Source: Aphidius gifuensis
Lineage: Eukaryota > Arthropoda > Insecta > Hymenoptera > Braconidae
Assembly (NCBI RefSeq): GCF_014905175.1
Contig: NC_057793.1
Coordinates: forward strand, 16,244,173 to 16,308,172
DNA: 64,000 nt
Direction: 5' to 3'
The notes under the pieces are model-generated. The model did not search any database. It had not been told where the DNA came from and was given only the letters and a program-made list of their open reading frames with translations. Positions 31,405 to 39,982 of the stretch are shown here, in pieces (the first letter of the stretch is position 1; the number at the start of each line of letters is the position of its first letter). Made by a program: the position numbers and the translations under genes.

Positions 31405-32370
31405 ATGATTGAACATACATCAAGTAAAAATAAGAAAAAAAATAAAAAACGTAGTGGGAAAGGATTGCTTAATAAACTAATAAATAAACTACCAATTGAA
31501 CTGCACCTTCCTGGTTATTCATATTGTGGTCCAGGAACCAAGCTTGAAAAACGCTTGGCACGAGGTGATACTGGAATAAATCCACTGGATGCAGCCTGCA
31601 AGACTCACGATATTGCTTATTCTAGAAATCCTGAAAATATTAACGCAAGTCATACAGCCAATAACATTTTAGCACGTGAAGCTGCTAAAAGAATTTTTGC
31701 TAAAGACTCAAGCTTAGGTGAGGAAGCAGCTGCTGCATTTGTGTCTGGTGCAATGAAGTTAAAAACGAAATTTGGTATGGGTTTTGATGATGGAACAAAA
31801 GTTTGTTGCAAAAATAAAAAGAAAAAAATAACAAAATCTATTATGAAGAAAAAAATTTTGAAAAGTGGTGGAAAATTGATTAAAAAAAACAAAAAGTCTA
31901 TCATTAAGAATAAAAAAGCAGAAAGCATGAAAAAAACAAAAAAATGTGTTAAAAGAAAAACAACATCATTTTCAAAAATTGTTCAAGCTGCCAAACGTGC
32001 AATAAATGGCTCAAATAACACAAAAATTGCAATTAAATCTGCATTAAAAGGTGCAAAAGAGGCTATAAAAAATAGTGGTGGTAAAAGTAGCATTATTGTA
32101 CCTAGAGTTTTACCAGTTGCTAAACACATTGGTGGTGCATTACCACTACTAATACCAGTCCTATCAGCTGTATCAGCACTAGGTGGATTAGTTGGTGGTG
32201 TATCTGGTGTTTTTAAAGCAATTAATAGTGTTGCATCCAATAAAGAACAGCTGAATGAGAATATAAGACATAATAAAATGATGGAATCAATTAGCATAGG
32301 AAAAGGTCTCCATTTGGCACCACATAAAAGTGGGATGGGTCTCTATCTGACTCCAAAAAACTTCAACTGA
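31405..32370 (+). CDS. virion protein with parvovirus-type phospholipase A2 domain
   Basis: 321 residues. After a Lys-rich start, residues 34-75 show the calcium loop (YCGPGT) and the catalytic His68-Asp69 (D-x2-C-x2-HDIAY), the signature of the VP1-type PLA2 domain; this is known to breach endosomal membranes in parvoviruses and to occur in Polintons. The middle (about 130-230) is strongly basic with many Lys, like a DNA-condensing core protein. A hydrophobic Gly/Leu/Val segment lies at about 240-272, followed by a C-terminal GKGLHLAPHKSG and GMGLYLTP pair, a repeat type I associate with Polinton minor virion proteins. It begins the capsid-gene block and overlaps the protease gene by one base (TGATG). 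The frame is intact. Confidence 0.88.
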   Translation: MIEHTSSKNKKKNKKRSGKGLLNKLINKLPIELHLPGYSYCGPGTKLEKRLARGDTGINPLDAACKTHDIAYSRNPENINASHTANNILAREAAKRIFAKDSSLGEEAAAAFVSGAMKLKTKFGMGFDDGTKVCCKNKKKKITKSIMKKKILKSGGKLIKKNKKSIIKNKKAESMKKTKKCVKRKTTSFSKIVQAAKRAINGSNNTKIAIKSALKGAKEAIKNSGGKSSIIVPRVLPVAKHIGGALPLLIPVLSAVSALGGLVGGVSGVFKAINSVASNKEQLNENIRHNKMMESISIGKGLHLAPHKSGMGLYLTPKNFN

Positions 32371-32732
32371 TGCTACCACAAAGAGCTTTGACTGACGATG
32401 ATTTATTAATATTTGCAAAAAAATTAAAAATATCTAATTTTCGAGGAGTATTCATGCGAAATGACATGCCAAAAGGTGGACCTTGGAAACGAGAGTGTGG
32501 AATTGTCAATTTAGATGATAAAAAAAATGCTGGAACACACTGGGTTGCATACAAAAAACTTGACAAGAATTTAGCAATATATTTTGATAGTTTTGGCAAT
32601 TTACAACCACCAAAAGATCTCGTCACTTATCTTGATGTTGGTAGCATCAATTTTAATCATAAACGTTATCAAAACTGGAACACGTTTAATTGTGGACATT
32701 TATGTCTTGCCTTCCTGTGTGGAAAACTATAA
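32370..32732 (+). CDS. adenain-like cysteine protease
   Basis: 120 residues, shorter than adenovirus protease but typical of Polintons. The triad candidates are His57 (GTHWVAY), Asp73 (YFDSFG) and Cys108 (NCGHLCL), with Gln101/Asn103 as oxyanion-hole candidates. It would mature the virion proteins. The ATG at 32370 overlaps the stop of the PLA2 gene, implying reinitiation or a separate transcript. The frame is intact. Confidence 0.93.
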   Translation: MLPQRALTDDDLLIFAKKLKISNFRGVFMRNDMPKGGPWKRECGIVNLDDKKNAGTHWVAYKKLDKNLAIYFDSFGNLQPPKDLVTYLDVGSINFNHKRYQNWNTFNCGHLCLAFLCGKL

Positions 32733-32780
32733 AAGCGGAGGTTATATAAATTAATAATTAGTCTTCACCATACATTAGTC
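32728..32780 (+). promoter_or_regulatory. doubled TATA/TTAGTC promoter before the penton-like gene
   Basis: Two interleaved units: TATAAAA at 32728 with TTAGTC (A at 32760), and TATAAAT at 32745 with TTAGTC (A at 32777). Both have 32-base spacing. The second initiator touches the ATG at 32781. Confidence 0.5.
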
Positions 32781-33454
32781 ATGTGTGATACGCTAACTTT
32801 AACATTAACTGGACAAACATCAATTCTTGAGGCACAATATTTTCCACCAATTCAATTATCTAATGGGAAAAAATATTCACTAGCACTCATTTCTTTTTTG
32901 TCATTTAATTCAATACCAAATATTGATAAAGACAATAACAAAATTCTATACTATAGTAATGAGAGTGATGGTACAATTACAATACCAGTTGGTAGTTATG
33001 AACTTGATGATCTTGCCAAAGGACTAGAAGCACATAAAGTCAAGTTAACATACAATAAAAATACGCTACATTCATCTATTGAAAGTGAAAGAACCATTTT
33101 ACAAGGACAAAATCACCAGCAAGTTTACTTGGATTTGCACCAAGACTATTGGAGCCTGGTCAAGTACATGTATCAGACTTTCCTGTGAATATTATAAAAG
33201 TAAATACACTCAGAATAGAGTGTAACATCACAACTGGTGCTTATGTGAATGATAAAAAAGTTCATACCATACATAACTTTTTCCCAGCTGTTGCACCTGG
33301 TTATAAAATAATAGAAGTGCCAGCAAATCCAATCTATCTACCAGTTACTGTGAAGACAATTGATCATCTACAATTAAGAATAGTTGATCAAAACAATAGA
33401 CTAGTTAATTTTCGTGGTGAGACAATTACAATTACACTACATGTGAAAGCATAG
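32781..33454 (+). pseudogene. penton-like minor capsid gene broken by a frameshift
   Basis: The first part (32781-33188) has GSYELDDLAKGLEAH and beta-rich sequence. The second part, in another frame (33149-33454), has EPGQVHVSDFPVNI, FFPAVAPGYKIIEVP, LPVTVKTIDH and FRGETITITLHV. Together they match the single-jelly-roll penton-type protein that precedes the major capsid gene in Polintons. The break lies near 33140-33150, where the first frame drifts into non-homologous codons before its stop. This is the only clear lesion in the capsid block, so the element could not make a normal vertex protein from this copy unless the shift is a sequencing error or is bypassed. The broken state is described only; no repaired sequence is given. 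Confidence 0.85.
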
Positions 33455-33456
33455 TG

Positions 33457-33639
33457 ATGGGAATTGCTTTTAATTCACGTTCTATAAAACGAGGATTTGC
33501 GTATAAAAGCAGCACATCATGGAGAGATCCAGTCAGTCTGAATCAAGCAATCAAAAGATTAACACCACAGAATATAATTTATCTAAAAAGTCTGGGACTC
33601 AGAGTAAAAAATTCTGGACTTGGAATTTCAATTGGATAA
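33457..33639 (+). CDS. small conserved Polinton protein (60 aa)
   Basis: Starts three bases after the penton-like stop. It is basic, with RSIKRGFAYKSS and a C-terminal LTPQNIIYLKSLGLRV pattern that I recognise from similarly placed small frames in other insect Polintons. Function unknown; a capsid cement or core peptide is possible from position only. Confidence 0.6.
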   Translation: MGIAFNSRSIKRGFAYKSSTSWRDPVSLNQAIKRLTPQNIIYLKSLGLRVKNSGLGISIG

Positions 33640-33672
33640 ATATAAATTGTTTTAATTGTTTTACACGTCGAA

Positions 33673-34902
33673 ATGGTTGAAGAAAATATGTTGGATATCA
33701 ATGCACCAGTCCAATTCAATGATGATATAACCAACTACGAGTTACACGCGCATCAGGCATTTGGATCATCAAGCTTCAATAATAGTGATGAAATTAGAAT
33801 ATCTATACAAAATCAAGACTTGTTTGTTTTACCTGCAAAAAGCTACATACATATAAGTGGGAAATTGTGTAAAAAAGATAGTGATGATGCAGCAACTGGC
33901 CTTGAGCTAATTCACAATGCAATGGGTTTTTTGTTTGAAGAAATACGTAATGAACTGAATGGTGTTTTAGTTGATAAATCAAAAAATGTTGGTATTACAA
34001 CAACAATAAAAAATTATTTATCATTGAACTCAAAAATGAATTATGAAAATGCTGGATGGCTGAATCCTGATAGTCAATATAAATTAACAAACGCAGCTGG
34101 TTATTTTGATATATGTATACCATTAAAAATGCTACTTGGCTTTGCTGAAGACTACCAAAAAATCATTGCCAATGCAAAGCATGAAATTATCATGATACGA
34201 TCACGTACTGATAAGGATGCAATTGTTCCCACTGATCTCGCACTTCTAGAGGAAGTTCAATTCGATTTAAAAATTACAAAAATTGAATGGTTAGTTCCAT
34301 ATGTCAGCCTATCAAATAAAAATAAAATGGAAATGATAAAATACATTCAAAAAGATCCAGTCATATCTATTGGCTTTAGAAGTTGGGATTTGTATGAATA
34401 TCCAGTATTGCCAACAACTAATCATCATATTTGGTCTGTAAAGACATCAACTCAATTGGAAAAACCTCGTTATGTCATTCTCGCATTCCAAACAAATAGA
34501 AAAAATATATGGAATTTAAATATGACAGATTTTGACCATTGTAATATAACAAATGTTAAATTATATCTTAATTCACAAATTTTCCCATATGAGAATTTAA
34601 ATTTAGATATTGAAAAAAATCAATTCTCTTTATTATACGATATGTATGCTAATTTTGGGGACTCATACTATGAGACAAAGCTTAACTTATTCTCAAAAGA
34701 TTTTTTTATTAATCGGACTCCATTTATTGTCATTGATTGTAGTAAGCAAAATGAAACATTAAAAACTGGTGCTGTGGATGTACGTCTAGAGTTTGAATCA
34801 AAGGGAAATTTTCCAGCAAGAACAACAGCATATTGTTTAATATTACATGATAATATCATCCAGTATAGACCAATAAGTGGCATAGTTCACAAGCTTACAT
34901 AA
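33673..34902 (+). CDS. major capsid protein (double jelly roll, hexon-like)
   Basis: 409 residues, intact. The length, beta-rich composition and conserved stretches (FDICIPLKMLLGFAEDYQK near 150; KITKIEWLVPYV near 205; RYVILAFQTNR near 265; DSYYETKLNLFSKDFF near 330; TAYCLILHD near 390) match the Polinton/adintovirus major capsid protein, known to fold as a double jelly roll like adenovirus hexon. It forms the capsid shell. A TATAAATT at 33641 lies 32 bases before the ATG, leaving almost no leader, so the transcript start is unclear. The gene ends the plus-strand capsid block. Confidence 0.9.
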   Translation: MVEENMLDINAPVQFNDDITNYELHAHQAFGSSSFNNSDEIRISIQNQDLFVLPAKSYIHISGKLCKKDSDDAATGLELIHNAMGFLFEEIRNELNGVLVDKSKNVGITTTIKNYLSLNSKMNYENAGWLNPDSQYKLTNAAGYFDICIPLKMLLGFAEDYQKIIANAKHEIIMIRSRTDKDAIVPTDLALLEEVQFDLKITKIEWLVPYVSLSNKNKMEMIKYIQKDPVISIGFRSWDLYEYPVLPTTNHHIWSVKTSTQLEKPRYVILAFQTNRKNIWNLNMTDFDHCNITNVKLYLNSQIFPYENLNLDIEKNQFSLLYDMYANFGDSYYETKLNLFSKDFFINRTPFIVIDCSKQNETLKTGAVDVRLEFESKGNFPARTTAYCLILHDNIIQYRPISGIVHKLT

Positions 34903-35086
34903 AATAAATAAATAAAATAAAATGTAAAATACAAAAAAAAATAAAATTTTTTTAATTTTAATGTCAATCAATAACAATACTAATAATAATAATAATAATA
35001 ATAAAACATTTTTATGGTGTAAAATAAATATATGGGTTTATGAATAAAAGAAAAAAAACAGATAGAATTCTTTTTTGTGTTTTTAT
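34903..35086. other. A-rich 3' region after the capsid gene
   Basis: AATAAA-type runs at 34903-34925 and 34990-35005, and an ATT/AAT repeat at about 34978-35003. It probably holds the capsid transcript's polyadenylation signal. Confidence 0.5.
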
Positions 35087-35254
35087 TTATATTGTCATTT
35101 CTTCACCAAAATCATCATTAGTAATTACATAACCATCATCAAATATTATATCGCGATTGTCTACGCCATTGCATGCCATAATTAAACGACCTTTCTTCAC
35201 AGCTTCTTGTAACACATTTTTAAAAGATTGTGAATGGTTGAAAAAATAATTGGT
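35087..35254 (-). pseudogene. C-terminal scrap of an unrecognised gene
   Basis: On the minus strand about 50 codons have a clearly protein-like composition, including NHSQSFKNVLQEAVKKGR, LIMACNGVDNRDIIFDDGY and DDFGEEMTI before TAA. Upstream, the frame meets a stop at about 35258 with no splice acceptor in between. The rest of the gene is either lost or lies in another frame of the degraded region 35260-35830. Confidence 0.45.
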
Positions 35255-35833
35255 GGGAGAAAATTAAAATCATTTCATAGAAAAAAATTCTATGATGTTT
35301 TAAAAGTGGGGAAATACTGAGAAAATTCGAAATTTTCTGCTGGGTTTTTGCAGACTGTCAATCATATTTTTCATTGTCATTTTCAAAATTGTCATGCTGT
35401 TTTAAAACTTTTAAGCTATAAGATAAGTATTAAATTCAAATTTTCCTGCTGATTTTCTTTGAAAAAAAAAATTGTAATTGTCAGAGAAATTTTCAAAATC
35501 ATTGTCAAAAATATTTAAATGGGGATTTGCAAATATCATACTGAGACAAAAATTTACTTCTATGGAAATAATATTTTTTTGATGTTGCCAATTCAATTCT
35601 ATGTATTTTACATTATTATTTAATACAATGTATATAGTATTCGGAGACAAGTTTGATCTTGCATAAATTTTCCAAATATGAAAATGTATAGGAGAATAAT
35701 AAAATTTAATCAATGTGTGTGTATGTATTATAATAAATAATTTTGAGAAACAATTTTGATTTTATTTTATAAAAGATCTTATTTATTTATTTATTTATTT
35801 ATTTATACAAATTCATTGCTGAGGAATAATATT
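35255..35833. other. degenerate stretch inside the Polinton
   Basis: Several imperfect repeats of 'attgtcattttcaaaattgtca' type at 35350-35520 and a TTTATTTATT run at 35780-35810. A 100-codon minus frame (35411-35713) is Asn/Phe/Ile-rich and I do not trust it. Confidence 0.4.
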
Positions 35834-36631
35834 TTACACATTATAATTTAAACCATTGCATTTTAAACAATCCCTTATTGGCACATAATAAAAAAGTCCA
35901 ACATCATCATCAGCATCATTTTGTATGGGATGTTTTTGGCATCTCTTTAATTTTGAAATAATTGGATTTATACGTTGTTGCACAGATAATTTTTCCCATA
36001 CATCATCAATTTCATGTGCAGCAAATTTTACGATTGCACATATTGGAAGAGCTGCAATATCTTTCTTGCTTAAATCATTGAAATTTTCAACAGCACAAAA
36101 ATGTACAATTGATTTTTTTAAATTAGACCTTGTGGAGAATTTTTTCGTGTACCAAGATTTGTACTTTTGTACATTTTCATATGCACATTTATATGATGTA
36201 CACAATGGATGTGCCTTGGAATGTCGAATAGCAGGATGTTCTTCTTCAAGGATTTTTATACTTGGACAACCCAAGTCATCCAGATTAAAAATTGTTATTG
36301 GATTGTAGCGTAGAACAAAAATTAGCCATTTCTTTTTATCATCACCTTTGACAAACACATACTTAAATTTTCCACTCAAAACTTGATTAATTATTGATGA
36401 AACTTCATCATATTTCTCGATGCCACTCTCCCATGCAATTCCATGATAATTTTTTTCACAGTCTGCGACAGTTTTTTGATATTCAGGACTCAATTGTTCT
36501 CTCTCACAGGGTGATTTAAATATTTTTATAATTGGCGAAATTCTTGGACAAAGTGGCTGAATAACTAACTCTTTTAAAACAAATAAACCATTTGTCTCTT
36601 GAAAGCCTTGAAAATCAAGAAAAGCTGACAT
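35834..36631 (-). CDS. conserved Polinton right-end protein, unknown function
   Basis: 265 residues. The N-terminus is MSAFLDFQGFQE, then FVLKELVI; later come YHGIAWESG, YDEVSSIINQ, YVFVKGDDKKKWL, FNLDDLGCPS, AIRHSKAHPLC and a Cys-bearing CAYENVQKY. The alternation of hydrophobic strands with D...KEL near the start reminds me of RNase H/DnaQ-like nuclease folds, but the full acidic set is not obvious, so I do not claim activity. Related proteins are widespread in insect genomes. A TCAGTC initiator (A at 36680) lies 49 bases upstream with a weak TATA-like TATTGTG at 36713. A dead paralogue is at 1417-2006. Confidence 0.7.
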   Translation of the reverse strand: MSAFLDFQGFQETNGLFVLKELVIQPLCPRISPIIKIFKSPCEREQLSPEYQKTVADCEKNYHGIAWESGIEKYDEVSSIINQVLSGKFKYVFVKGDDKKKWLIFVLRYNPITIFNLDDLGCPSIKILEEEHPAIRHSKAHPLCTSYKCAYENVQKYKSWYTKKFSTRSNLKKSIVHFCAVENFNDLSKKDIAALPICAIVKFAAHEIDDVWEKLSVQQRINPIISKLKRCQKHPIQNDADDDVGLFYYVPIRDCLKCNGLNYNV

Positions 36632-36858
36632 TTTATATTAATTTCACAGAATGTGGTCAAACGAAATTTCAGGACAGACTGATGATGATATGCCAACGGT
36701 CCTTGCACACAATACAGACAAAATCATCCCTACCACTTTATTATTTTATCCCCACTTTATTATTTTTATTTATTTATTATTAAATAAAACTCAATTGTTG
36801 ATAAAAATATAAACAATTGAAAAACATAACAAAAATTAATGTTAGACTCATATGTGAG

Positions 36859-37086
36859 CATCGAACATCACCTTCAGAAAATGCTGGTGTGGTCCTGAGC
36901 ATTAGGCTCTCGACTCCCACTCAGAGGGTCCGGGTTCAAATCTCCGTCGGAACAAAAATTATTTTTTTTCAAAAAAAAAAAAAAAAACAAAATGGCGGCT
37001 CTATCAATTACGAAATTTATTTATTTAATTGCACAGCGGGGGTCTTTGATATCAAATTGTCCCAGAACCCGCTTTGGTACACTACT
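36859..37086 (-). repeat. right terminal inverted repeat of the Polinton
   Basis: Inverted copy of 22046-22273, ending GGTACACTACT. The following six bases GAAGTC (37087-37092) complete the target duplication. A tRNA-like sequence lies on the plus strand at 36883-36954 (GGTTCAAATCT B-box-like). Confidence 0.95.
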
Positions 37087-37359
37087 GAAGTCCCTCAATT
37101 TTATATACAATTTGTCTTCTTATATGCGATAATATTCTTGAAAGAAAATAATAACATTCTTTTTTCATGGACACATATTGCCTCGAATCAAAACTTAATT
37201 TTTTTTTTTTCAAAACTTTATTTTCTTAATTAAAAGCAATAATAATATAACTCAAGACGTAAAAAGATATTTTAAAAGTTTTTAATAAAAAAAAAAAAAT
37301 AAAAATAATATTTTCTATTGTTATTTACTTTTTATCATTTTGTTATCCTATTTGAATGC

Positions 37360-38537
37360 CCCAGGTAGAAGTTCTCGGGCTTGAACAACTGTGCCAGGCT
37401 TGTGCGAGGCTCGTGTTTCAAACCTTGGGAGCACAAGCTCAAGCCTGTTGTTTTTCCCGGCCTCACACAAGCCTTGTTAACACAGGCTTGACACAAGAGT
37501 GTCCCCGTTGTTTTTAACCGGCCTCACACAGGCCTCAATAATCCAAGCCTGTGTCAAGCCTGTGTTTTTTGTTTTACCCGGCCTCACACGAGCCTTGTTA
37601 ACACAGGCTTGACACAAGACTGTCCCCGTTGTTTTCAACCGGCCTCACACAGGCCTCAATAGTCCAAGCCTGTGTCAAGCCTGTGTTTTTTGTTTGCCCT
37701 GGCTTCACACGAGCCTTGTTAACACAGGCTTGACACAAGACTGTCCCCGTTGTTTTCAACCGGCCTCACACAGGCCTCAATAGTCCAAGCTGGTGTCAAG
37801 CCTGTTTTTTTTGTTTTCTTCGGCCTTACACGAGCCTCATTAACACAGGTCTGACACAAGACTGTCCCTGTTGTTTTTCCCCGTCTCACACAGGCCTCAA
37901 AAGTCCAAGCTGGTGTCAAGCCTGTTTTTTTTTGTTTTCCCCGGCCTCACAAGAGCCTTGTGTCAAGCCCGTTTTACCAAGTCTCACACGGGACTTGACT
38001 TGTGCATATATTCAATAAAAAAAAAAAAATATATTAATCAGATCTATAAATTGTAAATAGAAATTTTAAATAACAATTATTAGGTTTTGACTATCGTGCC
38101 AGGCTTTTACAAGGACTGTGAATTGATTCTCGAATAAATTCATTCATATAAAAAATTTTGACTGACTCTTTCATTAATACCCCGGTGGTTGACTTGATAG
38201 AGCATTGGAGTTCCACGTGAGTGACCTAGGATCGATCCCCCGTTACGCCATTTATTTTCGTTCATATTTTCATCGTTAGTTCAAATCGTATCACGTAACA
38301 AATAATAATGTCAAATTAATAAATTAATAATAATTGTTTATTTATATTTTATTAAAATTTCTTTGCAAGCCGGTGTCAAGCCTGGGAACACAAGCCTGTA
38401 TCAAGCCTGATACACAAGTCCGGCACCAGTAAATACATCGTGAACATTCCAGACTTGACACAGGCCCGAGAGCTCTGTAATCAGGCTTGTCCCAGGCTTG
38501 TCCCAGGATTGTGCCCGTCGTCACTTCCTACCTGGGT
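37360..38537. mobile_element. candidate non-autonomous element with CCAGGTAG ends and internal minisatellite
   Basis: The left end CCCCAGGTAGAAGT and right end ACTTCCTACCTGGG are inverted copies. Inside, 37480-37990 holds about four copies of a ~121-bp unit (GGCCTCACACAGGCCTCAATA, then CCAAGCCTGTGTCAAGCC, then TTAACACAGGCTTGACACAA). The motif CTTGTGTCAAGCCTG and its complement recur through 38360-38510. No coding sequence. Ends of the same style occur at 39983 and 41166. Confidence 0.6.
38179..38249 (+). other. tRNA-like sequence
   Basis: A D-arm-like GGTTGACTTGATAGAGC and a B-box-like GGATCGATCCC are in the right order and spacing, ending GTTACGCCA. The acceptor stem does not pair well. It is probably a tRNA-derived repeat head, not a working tRNA. 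Confidence 0.5.
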
Positions 38538-39982
38538 GCCTACCTATCCGAAAACCTAAATCTATTTTTGTGTCTTAACCGAGAACCGAATCTACTATCT
38601 TTTAATTTCTAAACGCATGTCTTAGCCCGCGTGACCATCGCAAGATTTTGATTTGATTGTGATTTTTGTAAACTTCAAGTACACGTTGGCTAAGATAGAA
38701 TAAATTTGCCAAGTCTTGTAATAAATAAATATTTAATTATATTCTATCGGACAATTTTTGAATTCTTCGAGGAACAAAATGTTAGATGTCTAAATATAAA
38801 TTTATAAATTCGTTTAATTCAATATCATTTCCAAATTAAATTTTTTTAAATACTATAATAAATTTTAATAATATTCAAAAAACTATATTTATTTATGATG
38901 AATTATAAATACCTAGAAATGAGTAATTCTTTTAATTAAACAAATTTTACTTTAATAATTTTAACAATGTGTGAACGTTCAGTACTCGATAAAATGGTAG
39001 GTGTTAGGGCTGATATGGCATTGGGATTTTCCTGTAATTTTTTTTTCACGTTGTCTAGCATGATATTGTCGTACACGTTCAGTACTTAATGGTCTTGATT
39101 TCTTCCCAGGATTTATCTGGGGTTTTTGATCAGTTGAATCGGGATGGGAAACTTGAGCCTTGACGCGTAATAGAGTTCGATCGATTTTTGTTTTTTCAAG
39201 AATACCTATTATATTAATAATATTTTCGAATCACAATTTGAATCCAGTGTTGAAGAATAAGTATTAATATTACCATTTTTGTTTTCATTATTTTGATCAA
39301 CATTCAATTTGTTGGGATTATTATTCATTTTAGATTCATCAGAGATTTGTGATGATACAGACAATTAATATACTATTTTTTATTTTTATATATGTACTTA
39401 TGAACCTATTCAATATAGTATTATGTATATCTATACAATAAAAAGAGGTGGCCGTGGAAACGCAGTTTCACGTAAACTATTGGCCCGATTGACATGAAAT
39501 TTGACATAGATATTTAGTTTGAGTTCAGGAGGGTTTAAGTCCACGAAATTATTACTCAGATCACCTTTTACGATCACCAGGAGGTCAAAATGATTTTTCA
39601 AATTATCTTCAGGGTGTTTCTTATTAATATATATATTTTCTAAGAAAGAGGAGATTAAAAATATTACTTCAATTTCCGGTTCACCAGAATGTAGAAATTA
39701 AATTTTTTCATCATCTTCTGGGTTTTTTTTTTGATCAAACGAATAAACGATATATTCTTTCTAGAAGAAAAGAATAAAAATAATGCATTAGTTCCTTATT
39801 TTGTTTTCCGATTTATCAAGATGTACACGGAGAAAAATCCGCAGCAAACAATGCTGTAGAATATCGAACAAATTTTACTGTAGTCTACTGGAAATTGAGA
39901 AGTTGCGTGGGGAGGCCACCAGGATTGAATAGAAAATTAAATGAAACCTTATTGTATAAACATCAAAATAAAAATGTAACGT
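38538..39982. other. no gene; one likely transposon fragment at 39430-39600
   Basis: Mainly AT-rich. At about 39440-39600 the sequence runs 'cacgtaaactattggcccgattgacatgaaatttgacat', then 'ggaggtcaaa'. This style is common near insect Helitrons and similar interspersed repeats, but I cannot define ends. 39830-39850 has the ACACGGAGAAAAA motif found at ends of insect short elements. Confidence 0.35.

Larger units (their letters stand above)
22046..37086. mobile_element. full-length Polinton/Maverick (adintovirus-like) element, 15,041 bp
   Basis: The ends are seen directly: 228-bp terminal inverted repeats, each beginning AGTAGTGTACC, and a perfect 6-bp duplication GAAGTC at 22040-22045 and 37087-37092. 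A 6-bp duplication and termini starting AG are known Polinton hallmarks. Inside are protein-primed polymerase B, retroviral-type integrase, packaging ATPase, cysteine protease, penton-like and major capsid genes, the known core set of Polintons and adintoviruses. The terminal repeats differ at about four bases plus homopolymer length and one small indel, so the insertion is fairly recent. The only clear lesions are a frameshift in the penton-like gene, one frame discrepancy in the left spliced gene, and a scrap at 35087-35254. Confidence 0.96.

Noticed and set aside
31405..32370. Venom-type phospholipase A2
   Set aside because: The site pattern is the short VP1 type, there is no signal peptide, and the gene lies in a capsid block.
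35411..35713. A 100-codon minus frame inside the Polinton
   Set aside because: Asn/Phe/Ile-rich composition is what AT-rich DNA gives by chance, and no link to the scrap at 35087-35254 could be made.
22046..37086. Bracovirus/polydnavirus proviral segment
   Set aside because: No nudivirus-type or virulence-segment genes are present; ends, duplication and gene set are those of a Polinton.
37480..37990. Regularly spaced repeats that resemble a CRISPR array
   Set aside because: The unit is about 121 bases and the 'spacers' are themselves repeated; the setting is a eukaryotic genome with transposon ends on both sides.
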